Assembly (NCBI GenBank): GCA_035289805.1 | Contig: DATDWC010000016.1 | Location: 1-36,585, forward strand | Source: DATDWC01 sp035289805 | GTDB lineage: Bacteria > Patescibacteriota > Gracilibacteria > Peribacterales > Peribacteraceae | Direction of reading: 5' to 3' | DNA: 36,585 nt | In this document: positions 1-6,698 of the stretch, piece after piece | Layout of the letters: each line of letters begins with the position of its first letter | Numbering within the stretch: the first letter of the stretch is position 1 | Program-made: the position numbers and the translations under genes | The notes under the pieces: model-generated | Seen by the model: only the letters and a program-made list of their open reading frames with translations | Database searches by the model: none | Told to the model about the DNA's origin: nothing

Positions 1-885
1 GATGCAATTGGCGGCATTGATCTCGATGTACCAGAGACCATTCACGATACGGAGTATCCGGGACCAAACTACTCGTACGAAACATTCCACATCGATGCGG
101 GGCGGCAGCATCTGGATGGAAAAACAGCACTCAAATACGCCCGCACGCGCTCCACGACGAGCGATTTTGATCGCTCCGCTCGCCAGCAGAGAATTATTGA
201 AGCAGTGCTTGAGACCATGAAGGAGAGCGGCCTCGTAAAGCAGCCACGCAAGATCATGGAGCTCTACTCGATTCTTTCCGAGCACCTCCACACCGATCTC
301 AAAACGCGGCAGCTTGTGACACTCACAAACCTCGGACGCGACATCGAGAAGGATCATATCCTCACACTGCAGCTCAATAATGTGAACGGCCTCTACGGCG
401 ATCAGTTGTGGAAGGGGGGCATTCTCTACTCTCCTCCACGAGAGCTCTTCGAAGGCGAATTTGTGATGCTGCCCGTTTCGATCCCGGAGTTCCCGGTCAC
501 CTGGAAGCAGATTAAGCTCCTCATGCACCTCTCCTTCGATAACCGAGAGCTCTACCTCGTGATGCCCCAGATCTCCATCCTCAATGCGGGAGCAGTTGAG
601 GGATCTGCGCGGAAGCTCTCGCGGGAATTTACGAAGTTCGGATTCGAGGTTGTCGAAGTTGCAAATGTTCCTGATCAAAAGGAATTCGCGGAATCCCATG
701 TACTCTATGGCGACAAAAAATACGAAGAGGGAGCAGCGTTCTTTGGGAAGGGGCTCAAGATTCCACCAGAAGAACTCACGGAAATCTGGCGAGGCGTCCT
801 GCAGGATCGTGCCGGCGATATCACCGTGGTCCTCGGTGAAGATTTCTCCTTCCAGTACTTCCAGGATATATTTGGTGTAGAATAG
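1..885 (+). CDS. LytR-CpsA-Psr family cell-wall ligase (3' part; 5' end outside window)
   Basis: The reading frame is open from base 1 and ends at the TAG at 883. The first ~70 visible residues are the end of an LCP domain: DAIGGIDLDVP, then KYARTR and DFDRSARQQR, the arginine-rich motif that binds the lipid pyrophosphate in this family. A C-terminal LytR_C-like domain follows at roughly residues 184-280 of the visible part (ISILNAG, then a VVEV strand and an SHVLYGD strand). LCP proteins transfer undecaprenyl-linked glycopolymers to peptidoglycan on the outer face of the membrane; the N-terminal membrane anchor would lie before the window. The next gene starts 9 bases downstream, so the two are probably co-transcribed. 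The family call is firm; the polymer that is attached cannot be told from sequence. Confidence 0.9.
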   Translation, partial: DAIGGIDLDVPETIHDTEYPGPNYSYETFHIDAGRQHLDGKTALKYARTRSTTSDFDRSARQQRIIEAVLETMKESGLVKQPRKIMELYSILSEHLHTDLKTRQLVTLTNLGRDIEKDHILTLQLNNVNGLYGDQLWKGGILYSPPRELFEGEFVMLPVSIPEFPVTWKQIKLLMHLSFDNRELYLVMPQISILNAGAVEGSARKLSREFTKFGFEVVEVANVPDQKEFAESHVLYGDKKYEEGAAFFGKGLKIPPEELTEIWRGVLQDRAGDITVVLGEDFSFQYFQDIFGVE

Positions 886-894
886 CAAAGATAC

Positions 895-1896
895 ATGACC
901 CCACGCGAAATCATCGCCGAAGCCTGGAGTATGACCCAGCGTGAACGGAAGATCCGTGCGTGGGGTTTTGTTTCCGAACTCCTGGAAACACTCCTCGATA
1001 CCAAGCTCCTCGTCTACCAGACGTATTTTGCCTACACCTTCATGCAGGGGGATCCCGTCGGGTTCTTTATCGTGGAGGAGACCCTCATGCAGATTCTGCC
1101 GACCTGGGGATTCATCACATTCATTACCCTTCTCATCATCCTCATCATCCTCGAAATCTTCATTCCTAAGATGTGCCTTGGGGCGATCATCGGACTCGCC
1201 GCCAAAGCTCATAAGAAAGAAGAGGTAAGGGGCGGCCTGGTACTTGCGCTCTACAACTTTCTACCGCTCTTTGCGGTGCGGGAATTCTTTGTGCTTGGAC
1301 ACATTACGATTGTCATCACCATCGGCTCACTCGTCCTCCGGTACATGCCCACAGGGCTCCATATTCCGATCATCTTCCTCGTCCTCGTCTTCTGGTTCCT
1401 CTCCAATATCTTCCGTCTCTTTGCGATCTTCGCAGAGGAGGACATCGTGATCAGGAAGAGCGGCATCTTTGGAGCACTCGGCCGGAGCTTTAAGCTCATC
1501 ATCAGTCACCTGAGTCACGTCTTCTTCCTGTTTCTGCTCCTCCTTGTGATTTCGCTTAGAATTCTCCTCAATGCCATTGTCCTCTTTGTGCTCCCGGCAA
1601 TCATCATCGGCCTGAGCGTGCTCCTCGCTTTCTTCCTCTCCACGGCACTCACAGCGATCTTCACTACCATTGCTGCAATCATCCTCATCCTCTTCACAAG
1701 CTACTTCTTTGCCTACGTCCACGTCTTCACGCAGTCCGTATGGACTATCACCTACATGGAGCTCCAGAAAATGAAGGATCTCGATATCATCGAGGTGGGG
1801 GAAGAAACGCTCTCCACTCTCCCCATAGAGAGCACCTCAGCAGAGGAGGAAGCCGGAGAAATTCCGCAGAGTGAAGCGGTAGGGCAAAATCCTTGA
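895..1896 (+). CDS. Polytopic membrane protein of unknown function
   Basis: A 333-residue protein starting with ATG 9 bases after the LCP gene. About six hydrophobic segments are visible (roughly residues 75-95, 110-150, 155-175, 205-235, 238-260 and 262-285), some unusually rich in Ile, Leu and Phe. An amphipathic charged N-terminus (residues 1-30) and an acidic Glu/Ser-rich tail (from ~300) flank them. I do not recognise a catalytic motif. The general layout, with a cytosolic loop around EEDIVIRKSG and long repeated hydrophobic stretches, resembles uncharacterised DUF-type membrane proteins related to the membrane domain of glycerophosphodiester phosphodiesterases, but this is only an impression. 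Its stop codon overlaps the -35 box of the lexA promoter, which ends this operon and begins the next. Confidence 0.75.
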   Translation: MTPREIIAEAWSMTQRERKIRAWGFVSELLETLLDTKLLVYQTYFAYTFMQGDPVGFFIVEETLMQILPTWGFITFITLLIILIILEIFIPKMCLGAIIGLAAKAHKKEEVRGGLVLALYNFLPLFAVREFFVLGHITIVITIGSLVLRYMPTGLHIPIIFLVLVFWFLSNIFRLFAIFAEEDIVIRKSGIFGALGRSFKLIISHLSHVFFLFLLLLVISLRILLNAIVLFVLPAIIIGLSVLLAFFLSTALTAIFTTIAAIILILFTSYFFAYVHVFTQSVWTITYMELQKMKDLDIIEVGEETLSTLPIESTSAEEEAGEIPQSEAVGQNP

Positions 1897-1921
1897 CGGT
1901 GGACTTTTGTTCACCTATACT
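1893..1921 (+). promoter_or_regulatory. lexA promoter
   Basis: TTGACG at 1893-1898 and TATACT at 1916-1921 are separated by exactly 17 bases, which is close to the sigma-70 consensus. Transcription should begin near 1928, giving lexA a leader of about 50 bases. The -35 box overlaps the TGA stop of the upstream membrane protein gene. Confidence 0.85.
1898..1915 (+). promoter_or_regulatory. Probable LexA box (SOS operator) inside the lexA promoter
   Basis: The promoter spacer is an 18-base inverted repeat, GGTGGAC-TTTT-GTTCACC, with a single mismatch between the arms. Its core, GGAC-N4-GTTC, is one base away from the GAAC-N4-GTTC core of the Gram-positive type LexA (Cheo) box. Its place between -35 and -10 of lexA itself is where an autorepression operator is expected. 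No second copy was noticed before dinB, uvrC or pcrA. Binding by this LexA is inferred. Confidence 0.7.
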
Positions 1922-1980
1922 TGCCCCGTACCCGAGCCCCGCAGGGCGAGTGGTACGGAGCTCCTTCCTTTTTTCTTCTC

Positions 1981-2601
1981 ATGCCCTCCACTCTCTCACT
2001 CACAGAACACCAGAAAACGGTTCTCACCTTCATCAAGGATTTTCAGCGAAAGCGGGGATACTCCCCTTCCCTTGCGGATCTTGCGATTGCGTTCGGGGTA
2101 CGGAGCAAGAATGCCATTGCAAAGGTCGTGAATGTACTCGTGCGGCAGGGATGCATCGAAAAGGACCCCAAAGGTCGAATCAAAATTGTCGATCCCAAGG
2201 CCTCACGTGGAGAAAGTTCCGAACCACTCATGCTCCCTCTCTTCGGTCCGATTGCCGCAGGGTTCGCTGCGCCCGTGGAGGAGCAGGCGGAGGAGCAAGT
2301 GGCACTGATGGATATGCTCGTGCGTGATCCCTCACGTACATTCCTCCTCAGAGTGAAAGGCGATAGCATGATCGATGCCGGCATCTTCCAGGGTGATCTC
2401 GTGATTGTAGAACGTGGTCGCGAGCCGAAGGTGGGCGAGATCGTCGTTGGGATTCTGGATGGCGAATTCACCTTGAAGCGCCTCGCAAAGGAGAAGGGGA
2501 AGTATTACCTCCACGCAGAGAACAAGGAGTACCCGGATTTGCATGCTCTGGAAGAATTGCAGGTGGCGGGGGTGGTGAAGGGCGTAGTGCGAACGATGTA
2601 G
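1981..2601 (+). CDS. lexA: LexA repressor / self-cleaving protease
   Basis: LexA represses DNA-damage genes and cleaves itself when RecA filaments form. From the ATG at 1981 the protein has 206 residues, the usual length. Residues 1-65 form the winged-helix domain (LTEHQKTVLTFIKDF, GYSPSLADLA). The Ala93-Gly94 bond in PIAAGF is the cleavage site; the S24-type serine is Ser129 in KGDSMID and the lysine is Lys166 in FTLKRL. An in-frame TTG at 1921 would add 20 residues, but it overlaps the -10 box, so 1981 is the start. No Shine-Dalgarno is visible. dinB follows after 33 bases and probably shares the transcript, which places the translesion polymerase under the same control. Confidence 0.95.
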   Translation: MPSTLSLTEHQKTVLTFIKDFQRKRGYSPSLADLAIAFGVRSKNAIAKVVNVLVRQGCIEKDPKGRIKIVDPKASRGESSEPLMLPLFGPIAAGFAAPVEEQAEEQVALMDMLVRDPSRTFLLRVKGDSMIDAGIFQGDLVIVERGREPKVGEIVVGILDGEFTLKRLAKEKGKYYLHAENKEYPDLHALEELQVAGVVKGVVRTM

Positions 2602-2634
2602 ACAAAGATTGCTGACTTCATTTTCTCTCCTCTC

Positions 2635-3894
2635 ATGTTTGCTCATATTGATGCTGACGCCTTTTTCGCTTCGGTCCTGCAGCGAAAATATCCAAGACTA
2701 AAGGGGAAAGCCCTCCTTGCTCTCGGTATGGGTGGAGGATGTGTGATTGCAGCAAGTTACGAAGCAAAAGCAAAAGGAGTGAGGACGGGCATGCGGCTCG
2801 TGGATGCAAAGAAGATTGTTCCAGAAGCCATTTTTCTCCCCGCAGACTTCCATGCGACATATGACGCTACACGCCAGCTCTTTGCTCTCTTCGAAAAGTT
2901 CTGTCCAGGAGGTGTGGAACATGCCTCTCCAGATGAAGGATATCTAGATCTAACACACACACGGAGAAGCGTAGCATTCCACACCTCTACAAACGGATGG
3001 GAATCCTTTGCTAGAGAGATCCAATCCGAATCTGACCGCTTCCTCGATCTGCCGATCTCCATCGGCATTGCTCCAACAAAAACTCTCGCCAAAATGGGGA
3101 GCAAACATCGGAAACCCAAAGGGATTTGTATTATTGAGGAAAAGGACAGAGAAGCATTCCTCGGAGAAAAAGATATCAGCTCGATTCCTGGTATCGGGTG
3201 GAAATCGACACCCAAGATGAAGAAACTCGGATTTCTCACTGCGTTCGATTTCGCACATGCCGATCCATTGATCATCGAGAAGGTTCTTGGAAAAACTGGC
3301 TTGGAGCTCCAGAGAGAAATCCGAGGCGAAGCAATCTACAAAGTCATCACGAATCCCCCACCCCCCAAATCCATCTCGCGCTGCCGGAGCTTCCGCGGGA
3401 CAAATGATAGGAATTTCCTCTATTCCCAGGTGATGACCCACCTCCAGCGCTGCTCAAGTAAACTTCGACGCCACGAACTCGAATGTGCGCGGATAGGAAT
3501 ATGGTTCCGAGGGGCGGATTACAAGAGCGGAGCATCAGCAGAGCGATCTATCGGGCGCTATGTGGCAGAAGAATCATTGCTGATGCCCTCTGTGAGGGAA
3601 ATGTTCGAGGAAGTGATTCAAACCCAAGCCCGCTTGCCCCTCGTAGCTCTGCGAAGCAGAGCGAAGTGGGGAGCCCCAACCCGCTTCACCCAAGCCGGCC
3701 TCGTGCTCTCCGATTTTCGCCCCAAAGGCTCCCGGCAGATTTCGCTTTTCGAAGAACCGGAATCCCATGAAGAAATCGCAGCACTTCAAATATCAGTTGA
3801 TTTACTGAGGAAAAAATACGGGACCGAAAGCGTAAGATTCGGTGGAAGCATTTTATTTCATGGAACGCACCCCTCCTGGGGTGCGCTTGAATAA
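2635..3894 (+). CDS. dinB: DNA polymerase IV (Y-family translesion polymerase)
   Basis: A Y-family polymerase of 419 residues that copies past damaged bases. MFAHIDADAFFASV supplies the first catalytic aspartates (Asp6, Asp8) and SPDEGYLDL supplies Asp100-Glu101. The palm continues through SIGIAPTKTLAKMGSKHRKPKG, the helix-hairpin-helix segment IPGIGWKS follows, and the little finger extends to about residue 340. The C-terminus carries a typical beta-clamp binding motif, QISLFEE (about 368-374). Residues ~333-352 come from a palindromic repeat inserted in frame (see 3637-3671), lying between the last little-finger helix and the conserved TQAGLVLSDFRP strand. No promoter is seen in the 33-base gap from lexA, so co-transcription is likely. 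Confidence 0.93.
   Translation: MFAHIDADAFFASVLQRKYPRLKGKALLALGMGGGCVIAASYEAKAKGVRTGMRLVDAKKIVPEAIFLPADFHATYDATRQLFALFEKFCPGGVEHASPDEGYLDLTHTRRSVAFHTSTNGWESFAREIQSESDRFLDLPISIGIAPTKTLAKMGSKHRKPKGICIIEEKDREAFLGEKDISSIPGIGWKSTPKMKKLGFLTAFDFAHADPLIIEKVLGKTGLELQREIRGEAIYKVITNPPPPKSISRCRSFRGTNDRNFLYSQVMTHLQRCSSKLRRHELECARIGIWFRGADYKSGASAERSIGRYVAEESLLMPSVREMFEEVIQTQARLPLVALRSRAKWGAPTRFTQAGLVLSDFRPKGSRQISLFEEPESHEEIAALQISVDLLRKKYGTESVRFGGSILFHGTHPSWGALE
3637..3671 (+). repeat. Palindromic element inserted in frame in dinB
   Basis: The stem-loop has outer arms CCCC (3637-3640) and GGGG (3668-3671), and inner arms GCTCTGC (3646-3652) and GCAGAGC (3656-3662) around GAA. The core words GTAGCTC and GAGCGAAG also occur in the intergenic palindrome at 9012-9043 on the other strand, which makes these two copies of one repeat family. 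It is read in frame with no stop. Confidence 0.75.
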
Positions 3895-3910
3895 TTTTCC
3901 AGAGGTACGC

Positions 3911-3919
3911 TGTTATAAT
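3911..3919 (+). promoter_or_regulatory. Extended -10 promoter of uvrC
   Basis: TGTTATAAT is a perfect extended -10 element. Six bases separate it from the GTG at 3926, so transcription would begin on or next to the start codon, which means a leaderless mRNA. There is no convincing -35: TTGAAT at 3887 is 21 bases upstream, too far. Confidence 0.75.
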
Positions 3920-3925
3920 TCCCCC

Positions 3926-6175
3926 GTGTCCAAAAAACCCCACACCGAAGACCACCTCCAGGAACTCCGTACCCGCATTACGAAGGCTCCCCAGGAACCC
4001 GGTATCTACCGCTGGATCAATGCGGAGGGCGACGTTCTATATGTCGGAAAGGCAAAAAATCTGAAGAACAGGTTAAAGAGCTATGTCCAAAAAAAGCCAG
4101 ATCTTGCAATTGGTCCATGGAAGCTGGCACTGCGAGAGGCCCTAGCAGATATCGATTGGACAGTGACAGAAACAGAGCTCGAAGCACTCATTCTCGAGAC
4201 AAACCTGATCAAGGAACTAAAGCCAAAGTACAACGTCCTCATGAAGGATGATAAGAACTACGTGTATGTTCGAATTTCGATAAAGGACCCTTACCCAACA
4301 GTTTCGATCATTCGTCGCATCGAAGATGATAAAGCCAAATACTTTGGCCCCTTCCTTTCCGCTCACCACATCCATCGCACGCTCGATATGCTCCATGATG
4401 TGTATGGGTGGAGAGCATGTGATCGATCAACGGATTTATTGAATAAAGCGGAACATGCTTCGAGACGCCCCGCCGTGTCATCCCGAGTAGCTCAAGGCCA
4501 AGAGGCCGAGAGCGTATCGAGGGACGGCGGGGCTCCTCAGCATGACACTTTAAAACCTTGCCTTGATTTCCAAATCGGCAAGTGTAACGGCCTCTGTGCG
4601 GGCAAAATCACGCAAGAGGAGTATCGGCAGCGCATCGAGGCAATGATGCGATTCTTTAAAGGGGATCGAGGTGACGTGCTCCACAGGCTGAGAGAGAAAA
4701 TGCAGAAAACGGCCGAGAGGAAGCTCTTTGAGGAAGCAGCGAAACTCCGGGATACGCTGAGTTACATAGAATCATTGGAGGAGCAGCAGGTGGTTGCCGA
4801 TACCTCCGGAGCAAATACAGATTACTTTGGAGTTGCACTGCTTGCCGGTCGATCACACGTCGTGATTCTCCGTGAACGCGAAGGTAAACTCATGGGGGAA
4901 CGGAGTTACGCACTCGCAGGACATGCGGATACAGAGGGGGAAGTCCTTGGGCAGTTCATCCCCCAGTACTACATTGCAACAGAGGAAATTCCAGACACCA
5001 TCATCTGTGCCGAAGCTCCAGAAGAGCAGGAAACACTCGAACAATGGCTCAATCAAACGAGACAAACGAAGAAACGCACAACGATTCACGTGCCCGAACG
5101 CGGAAAAAAATCAAAACTCCTCACGATGGCGGAGAGGAATGCAGAGGAGAAAATCAAACAGCAACTTGCCCGGTGGGAAGCCGCAACGGAAAAAGTGGAA
5201 ACAGCCCTGGAAGAGTTACGGGATACTCTCGATCTCCCGGAGAAACCACACCGCATCGAGTGCTACGACATTTCGCACCTCGGTGGAACGGAGACTGTGG
5301 GAAGCATGGTTGTTTTTGTTGATGGCAAAGCCAAAAACAGTGACTATCGTTCATTTACTCTCCGAACGATCCATAAGGGGGAGATTGATGATTATAAGGC
5401 ACTGAAGGAAGTTCTCCGTAGACGCTTAAAATACCTCGTCGAAGATCTCCGCAAGGAAGAATCTGAGTGGAAAGAGCATGGGGTTTCGATCGGGAAGCCG
5501 TGGAAGAAAGACACGGATACTCTCAGTGCGATTATCGAGAGGCATCCCGAAAAATTCTCTACTTTAGAAAAAGAAAAGGAATATGGAGTCTTACGGAAAG
5601 AAGAAAATATTATTGGCATTCTTGAGCTCATTCACCATGGAAAAGATACTGTGGAAATGCACTCACCATGGATCGAAGAGAGTGCAGAGAGTGAGAAACT
5701 CAGTGATTTCTTCGTGCGAAAAACTCTCTCCGGCCAAAAGAAGGGGAAAATCTACATCGTGATCCCCGTAGAACACGAGGAGTATTACGCGCGCATCGGA
5801 TTCCGCTACGTGATCGATCCACCGGAACTATTGCAGAACTCACTCACGGAAGGAAAAATTCTCATGGTCTATATCGCAAAGGATCACAAAGCGGATCCCT
5901 CACTCAACGCAAAACCGGATCTCCTGGTGCTGGATGGCGGCAAAGGGCAACTCGCAGTCGGCATTGAGCTCCTCAAAAACATGAAGCTCAGGATTCCGAT
6001 CGTGAGCCTCGCAAAGCGCGAGGAGGAGGTATTTGTGCCAGGAAATCAGAATTCCATGCCATTTCCTGAGGATTCCGAAGGTCGATTTCTCCTTATGCGC
6101 CTGCGGGATGAAGCCCATCGCTTTGCAAATAGACACCGGGAAAAACGTTTGAAACATTCCCTCTACATGGAATAA
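3926..6175 (+). CDS. uvrC: Excinuclease ABC subunit C with GNAT-like insertion
   Basis: UvrC makes both incisions in nucleotide excision repair. From the GTG at 3926 it has 749 residues, against about 600 normally. Visible in order: GIY-YIG nuclease (PGIYRWINAEGDVLYVGKAKNLKNRL, ~25-105); four cysteines of the Fe-S region (Cys165, 212, 220, 224); UVR motif (EEAAKLRDTL, ~265-290); RNase H-like nuclease with the Asp of CYDISH (448) and LVLDGGKGQL (~667). Between Cys165 and Cys212 a palindromic repeat adds about 35 residues. Residues ~503-660 interrupt the RNase H-like domain with a segment resembling a GNAT acetyltransferase (EYGVLRKEENIIGILEL ... YIVIPVEHEEYYARIGFRYV). The protein ends just after HRFANRHREKR, so the usual C-terminal helix-hairpin-helix pair is absent. 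An ATG at 3842 in frame overlaps dinB and precedes the promoter, so it was rejected as the start. Confidence 0.93.
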   Translation: MSKKPHTEDHLQELRTRITKAPQEPGIYRWINAEGDVLYVGKAKNLKNRLKSYVQKKPDLAIGPWKLALREALADIDWTVTETELEALILETNLIKELKPKYNVLMKDDKNYVYVRISIKDPYPTVSIIRRIEDDKAKYFGPFLSAHHIHRTLDMLHDVYGWRACDRSTDLLNKAEHASRRPAVSSRVAQGQEAESVSRDGGAPQHDTLKPCLDFQIGKCNGLCAGKITQEEYRQRIEAMMRFFKGDRGDVLHRLREKMQKTAERKLFEEAAKLRDTLSYIESLEEQQVVADTSGANTDYFGVALLAGRSHVVILREREGKLMGERSYALAGHADTEGEVLGQFIPQYYIATEEIPDTIICAEAPEEQETLEQWLNQTRQTKKRTTIHVPERGKKSKLLTMAERNAEEKIKQQLARWEAATEKVETALEELRDTLDLPEKPHRIECYDISHLGGTETVGSMVVFVDGKAKNSDYRSFTLRTIHKGEIDDYKALKEVLRRRLKYLVEDLRKEESEWKEHGVSIGKPWKKDTDTLSAIIERHPEKFSTLEKEKEYGVLRKEENIIGILELIHHGKDTVEMHSPWIEESAESEKLSDFFVRKTLSGQKKGKIYIVIPVEHEEYYARIGFRYVIDPPELLQNSLTEGKILMVYIAKDHKADPSLNAKPDLLVLDGGKGQLAVGIELLKNMKLRIPIVSLAKREEEVFVPGNQNSMPFPEDSEGRFLLMRLRDEAHRFANRHREKRLKHSLYME
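4454..4544 (+). repeat. Palindromic element inserted in frame in uvrC
   Basis: Nested inverted repeats: CATGCT (4454-4459) with AGCATG (4539-4544); GCCCCGCCGT (4467-4476) with ACGGCGGGGC (4524-4533), ten perfect pairs; inner TCCC/GGGA and GGCC-aaga-GGCC. The word TGTCATCCCGAGTA and its partner TATCGAGGGA resemble the intergenic copy at 31102-31125. It encodes the extra residues between the first two Fe-S cysteines and contains no stop in the uvrC frame. Confidence 0.85.
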
Positions 6176-6320
6176 TCATATCCTATAGACCTTCACAAAT
6201 ACAAGAAGAGAGGAATTCCAGGGAGTTTGCAAAACATATTTGAAATATTTAGCAAATACGATCGTCTTCACAAGTAGAAGATGAAAGAGTATCTTTTAAA
6301 GCCCTTCCCTTATTCTTACT

Positions 6321-6698
6321 ATGCGCAGCCTCAAATTCGTTCTCGGTGCTCTCGGCGGTCTCTTTGGAGGCATGCTCCTCACAAATAAAAACCTCCGGAA
6401 AAAAATCCGGGATGCGAAAGATCCAAAGCAAGCAGCACAGATTTTAGGACAGGAAGTACATCGGGGCAGTAAAGAGCTCGCGAAAGAAGCAAAGGAGTGG
6501 GCTCAGAGTGAGGAAGCCCAAAAACAGTGGAAGAATCTGAAGAAGAACGTCAAGAAGGGCTACAACACCATCCAGGATGAAGCGGGAAATATTGCGGGTA
6601 TCGCAGTAGAGAAAACGAAGGAGCACCTCCCCGATGCAACGCACAAGGTAGAGGAGGTCTACAAGAAGGCGAAGAAGCAGGTGGAGAAATGGAGTTGA
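6321..6698 (+). CDS. YtxH-like membrane-anchored coiled protein
   Basis: A 125-residue protein with one glycine-rich hydrophobic segment at residues ~5-20 (FVLGALGGLFGGMLL), followed by a long, very charged Lys/Glu/Ala helix with no predicted structure breaks apart from KDPKQAAQILG. This matches YtxH/YhaB-type general-stress proteins in layout: a short anchor and a cytosolic helical tail. The family is defined loosely, so function is unknown. The sequence before the start reads TATTCT (6311-6316), TACT, ATG, so the mRNA is probably leaderless. The 145 bases before it hold an AT-rich inverted repeat (TTTGC ... GCAAA around 6231-6255) and no gene. Its TGA directly abuts the stop codon of the convergent pnp gene. 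Confidence 0.75.
   Translation: MRSLKFVLGALGGLFGGMLLTNKNLRKKIRDAKDPKQAAQILGQEVHRGSKELAKEAKEWAQSEEAQKQWKNLKKNVKKGYNTIQDEAGNIAGIAVEKTKEHLPDATHKVEEVYKKAKKQVEKWS

Noticed and set aside
1327..1722. Minus-strand frame encoding an extremely Asp/Glu-rich product opposite the membrane protein gene.
   Set aside because: It is the complement of Ile/Leu/Phe codons in membrane segments, a common artefact.
2581..2634. GAACGATGTAGAC before dinB as a second LexA box.
   Set aside because: Only one half-site matches and no -35/-10 pair accompanies it; dinB is better explained as part of the lexA transcript.
3842..3925. ATG at 3842 as the start of uvrC.
   Set aside because: It overlaps dinB by 53 bases and precedes the extended -10 at 3911; the added residues do not match UvrC.
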